Positions 6,923 to 7,389 of a stretch of 7,389 bases of DNA are shown piece after piece (the first letter of the stretch is position 1; the number at the start of each line of letters is the position of its first letter). The stretch lies in the NCBI GenBank assembly GCA_002785065.1, contig PFLI01000022.1, positions 1-7,389 of the forward strand, given 5' to 3'. The notes under the pieces are model-generated. The model was given only the letters and a program-made list of their open reading frames with translations, made no database searches and had not been told where the DNA came from. The DNA comes from Candidatus Roizmanbacteria bacterium CG_4_10_14_0_8_um_filter_33_9. GTDB lineage: Bacteria; Patescibacteriota; Microgenomatia; UBA1406; GWC2-37-13. The translations under genes and the position numbers were made by a program.

Positions 6923-7389
6923 ATGACAATTACAATTATCGGACACGGATATGTCGGGCTCGTTTCTGCATGTGTATTTGCTGACTTTGGAAACAATGTA
7001 TATGTAATCGGTCATACAAAGGAAAAAATTGAAAAGTTAAAAAAAGGTGATCCAATCATTTATGAACCTGGACTCCAAGAATTACTTAAAAAAAATCTTC
7101 AAGCAGGAAGACTTCACTTCACAGCTGATTACTCTGTCGCTATCAAAGAATCAGATATTGTCTTTATTACAGTTGGAACACCTCCAAAATCAAACGGGGA
7201 AGCTGATTTATCAACAGTATTTAAGGTCGCAGAACATATTATACCTCACTTAAAAAGTGGTTTTACTGTTATTTCATGTAAAAGCACGGTGCCTGTTGGT
7301 ACTAATATGCAAATTGAAAAAATTATCAATGAAAAAAGGTCTAAAGAATCAAAAATTGCCGTTGCATCTTGTCCTGAATTTTTAAGGGA
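6923..7389 (+). CDS. UDP-glucose/GDP-mannose dehydrogenase family, 3' truncated by window edge
   Basis: The frame runs from ATG 6923 through the right edge, giving 155 codons of a family about 400-450 long. These enzymes oxidise UDP-glucose (or UDP-HexNAc, GDP-mannose) twice with NAD to the uronic acid. Visible are the Rossmann GHGYVGL (7-13), EPGLQELL (48-55), VGTPP (84-88), CKSTVPVGT (119-127) and CPEFLR (150-155), which matches the start of 'NPEFLREG'. The catalytic cysteine and the UDP-binding domain lie outside the window, so the sugar specificity cannot be read; UDP-glucose 6-dehydrogenase is most likely. At the end of the second strand, where the family has a ribose-binding Asp, this protein has Gly30-His31. 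The gene lies seven bases after the RmlD-like gene, in the same operon, without a Shine-Dalgarno. Confidence 0.92.
   Translation, partial: MTITIIGHGYVGLVSACVFADFGNNVYVIGHTKEKIEKLKKGDPIIYEPGLQELLKKNLQAGRLHFTADYSVAIKESDIVFITVGTPPKSNGEADLSTVFKVAEHIIPHLKSGFTVISCKSTVPVGTNMQIEKIINEKRSKESKIAVASCPEFLR

Noticed and set aside
7047..7253. A 68-codon plus-strand frame near the right edge
   Set aside because: It is an out-of-frame shadow of the truncated UDP-sugar dehydrogenase gene, whose motifs lie in the frame starting at 6923.
1..7389. Alternative genetic code (UGA as glycine)
   Set aside because: All conserved proteins end at plausible lengths and none needs an internal UGA to reach its motifs; two genes use UGA as a true stop in ATGA overlaps.
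1..7389. tRNA or rRNA genes, CRISPR arrays, insertion sequences, attachment sites
   Set aside because: Coding sequence fills the window, the gaps are under 100 bases, and no direct-repeat arrays, transposase motifs or cloverleaf-like segments were seen.

Overview
The window is A+T-rich (roughly two thirds by eye) and very gene-dense. Seven protein genes cover almost all of it, and five of the six junctions between neighbours are overlaps or gaps of under 45 bases. All frames read through with UGA as stop, so recoded-UGA lineages (Gracilibacteria, Absconditabacteria) are unlikely. The compact layout, the absence of Shine-Dalgarno sequences and the deviant motifs in the WecA-like and UDP-sugar dehydrogenase proteins suggest a Candidatus Patescibacteria (CPR) genome, possibly of the Microgenomates group. 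This placement is an inference from sequence character, not from a marker gene.

Layout. Bases 2-1123 (+) hold the C-terminal part of a multi-spanning GT-C type glycosyltransferase cut by the left edge. It converges on glyA (1120-2439, -), and the two genes share the palindrome TTAA as their stop codons. The 93-base gap 2440-2532 is a divergent promoter region with two extended -10 elements lying in an inverted repeat. From it a tightly coupled trio runs rightward: a small three-helix membrane protein (2533-2841), a WecA/MraY-like polyprenyl-phosphate sugar-1-phosphate transferase (2838-3902) and a MiaB-type methylthiotransferase without a TRAM domain (3899-5044). The junctions are ATGA overlaps. 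A second promoter at about 5068-5076 starts a nucleotide-sugar cluster: rmlB (5085-6092), an RmlD-family reductase (6085-6915) and the first 155 codons of a UDP-glucose/GDP-mannose dehydrogenase family gene (6923 to the right edge).

How the genes fit together. The GT-C transferase, the WecA-like enzyme, RmlB, the RmlD-like reductase and the UDP-sugar dehydrogenase all suit surface-glycan synthesis: lipid-linked initiation, deoxysugar and uronic-acid precursors, and sugar transfer at the membrane. glyA (one-carbon metabolism) and miaB (tRNA modification) are housekeeping genes among them. rmlA and rmlC are not in the window.

No RNA gene, CRISPR array, insertion sequence or convincing intrinsic terminator was seen, and no gene-free stretch exceeds 100 bases. 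I found no clear new multi-gene system. The best leads are the apparently leaderless promoters, the altered catalytic motif of the WecA-like enzyme with its coupled small membrane partner, the TRAM-less MiaB, and the altered substrate pocket of the RmlD-like reductase.
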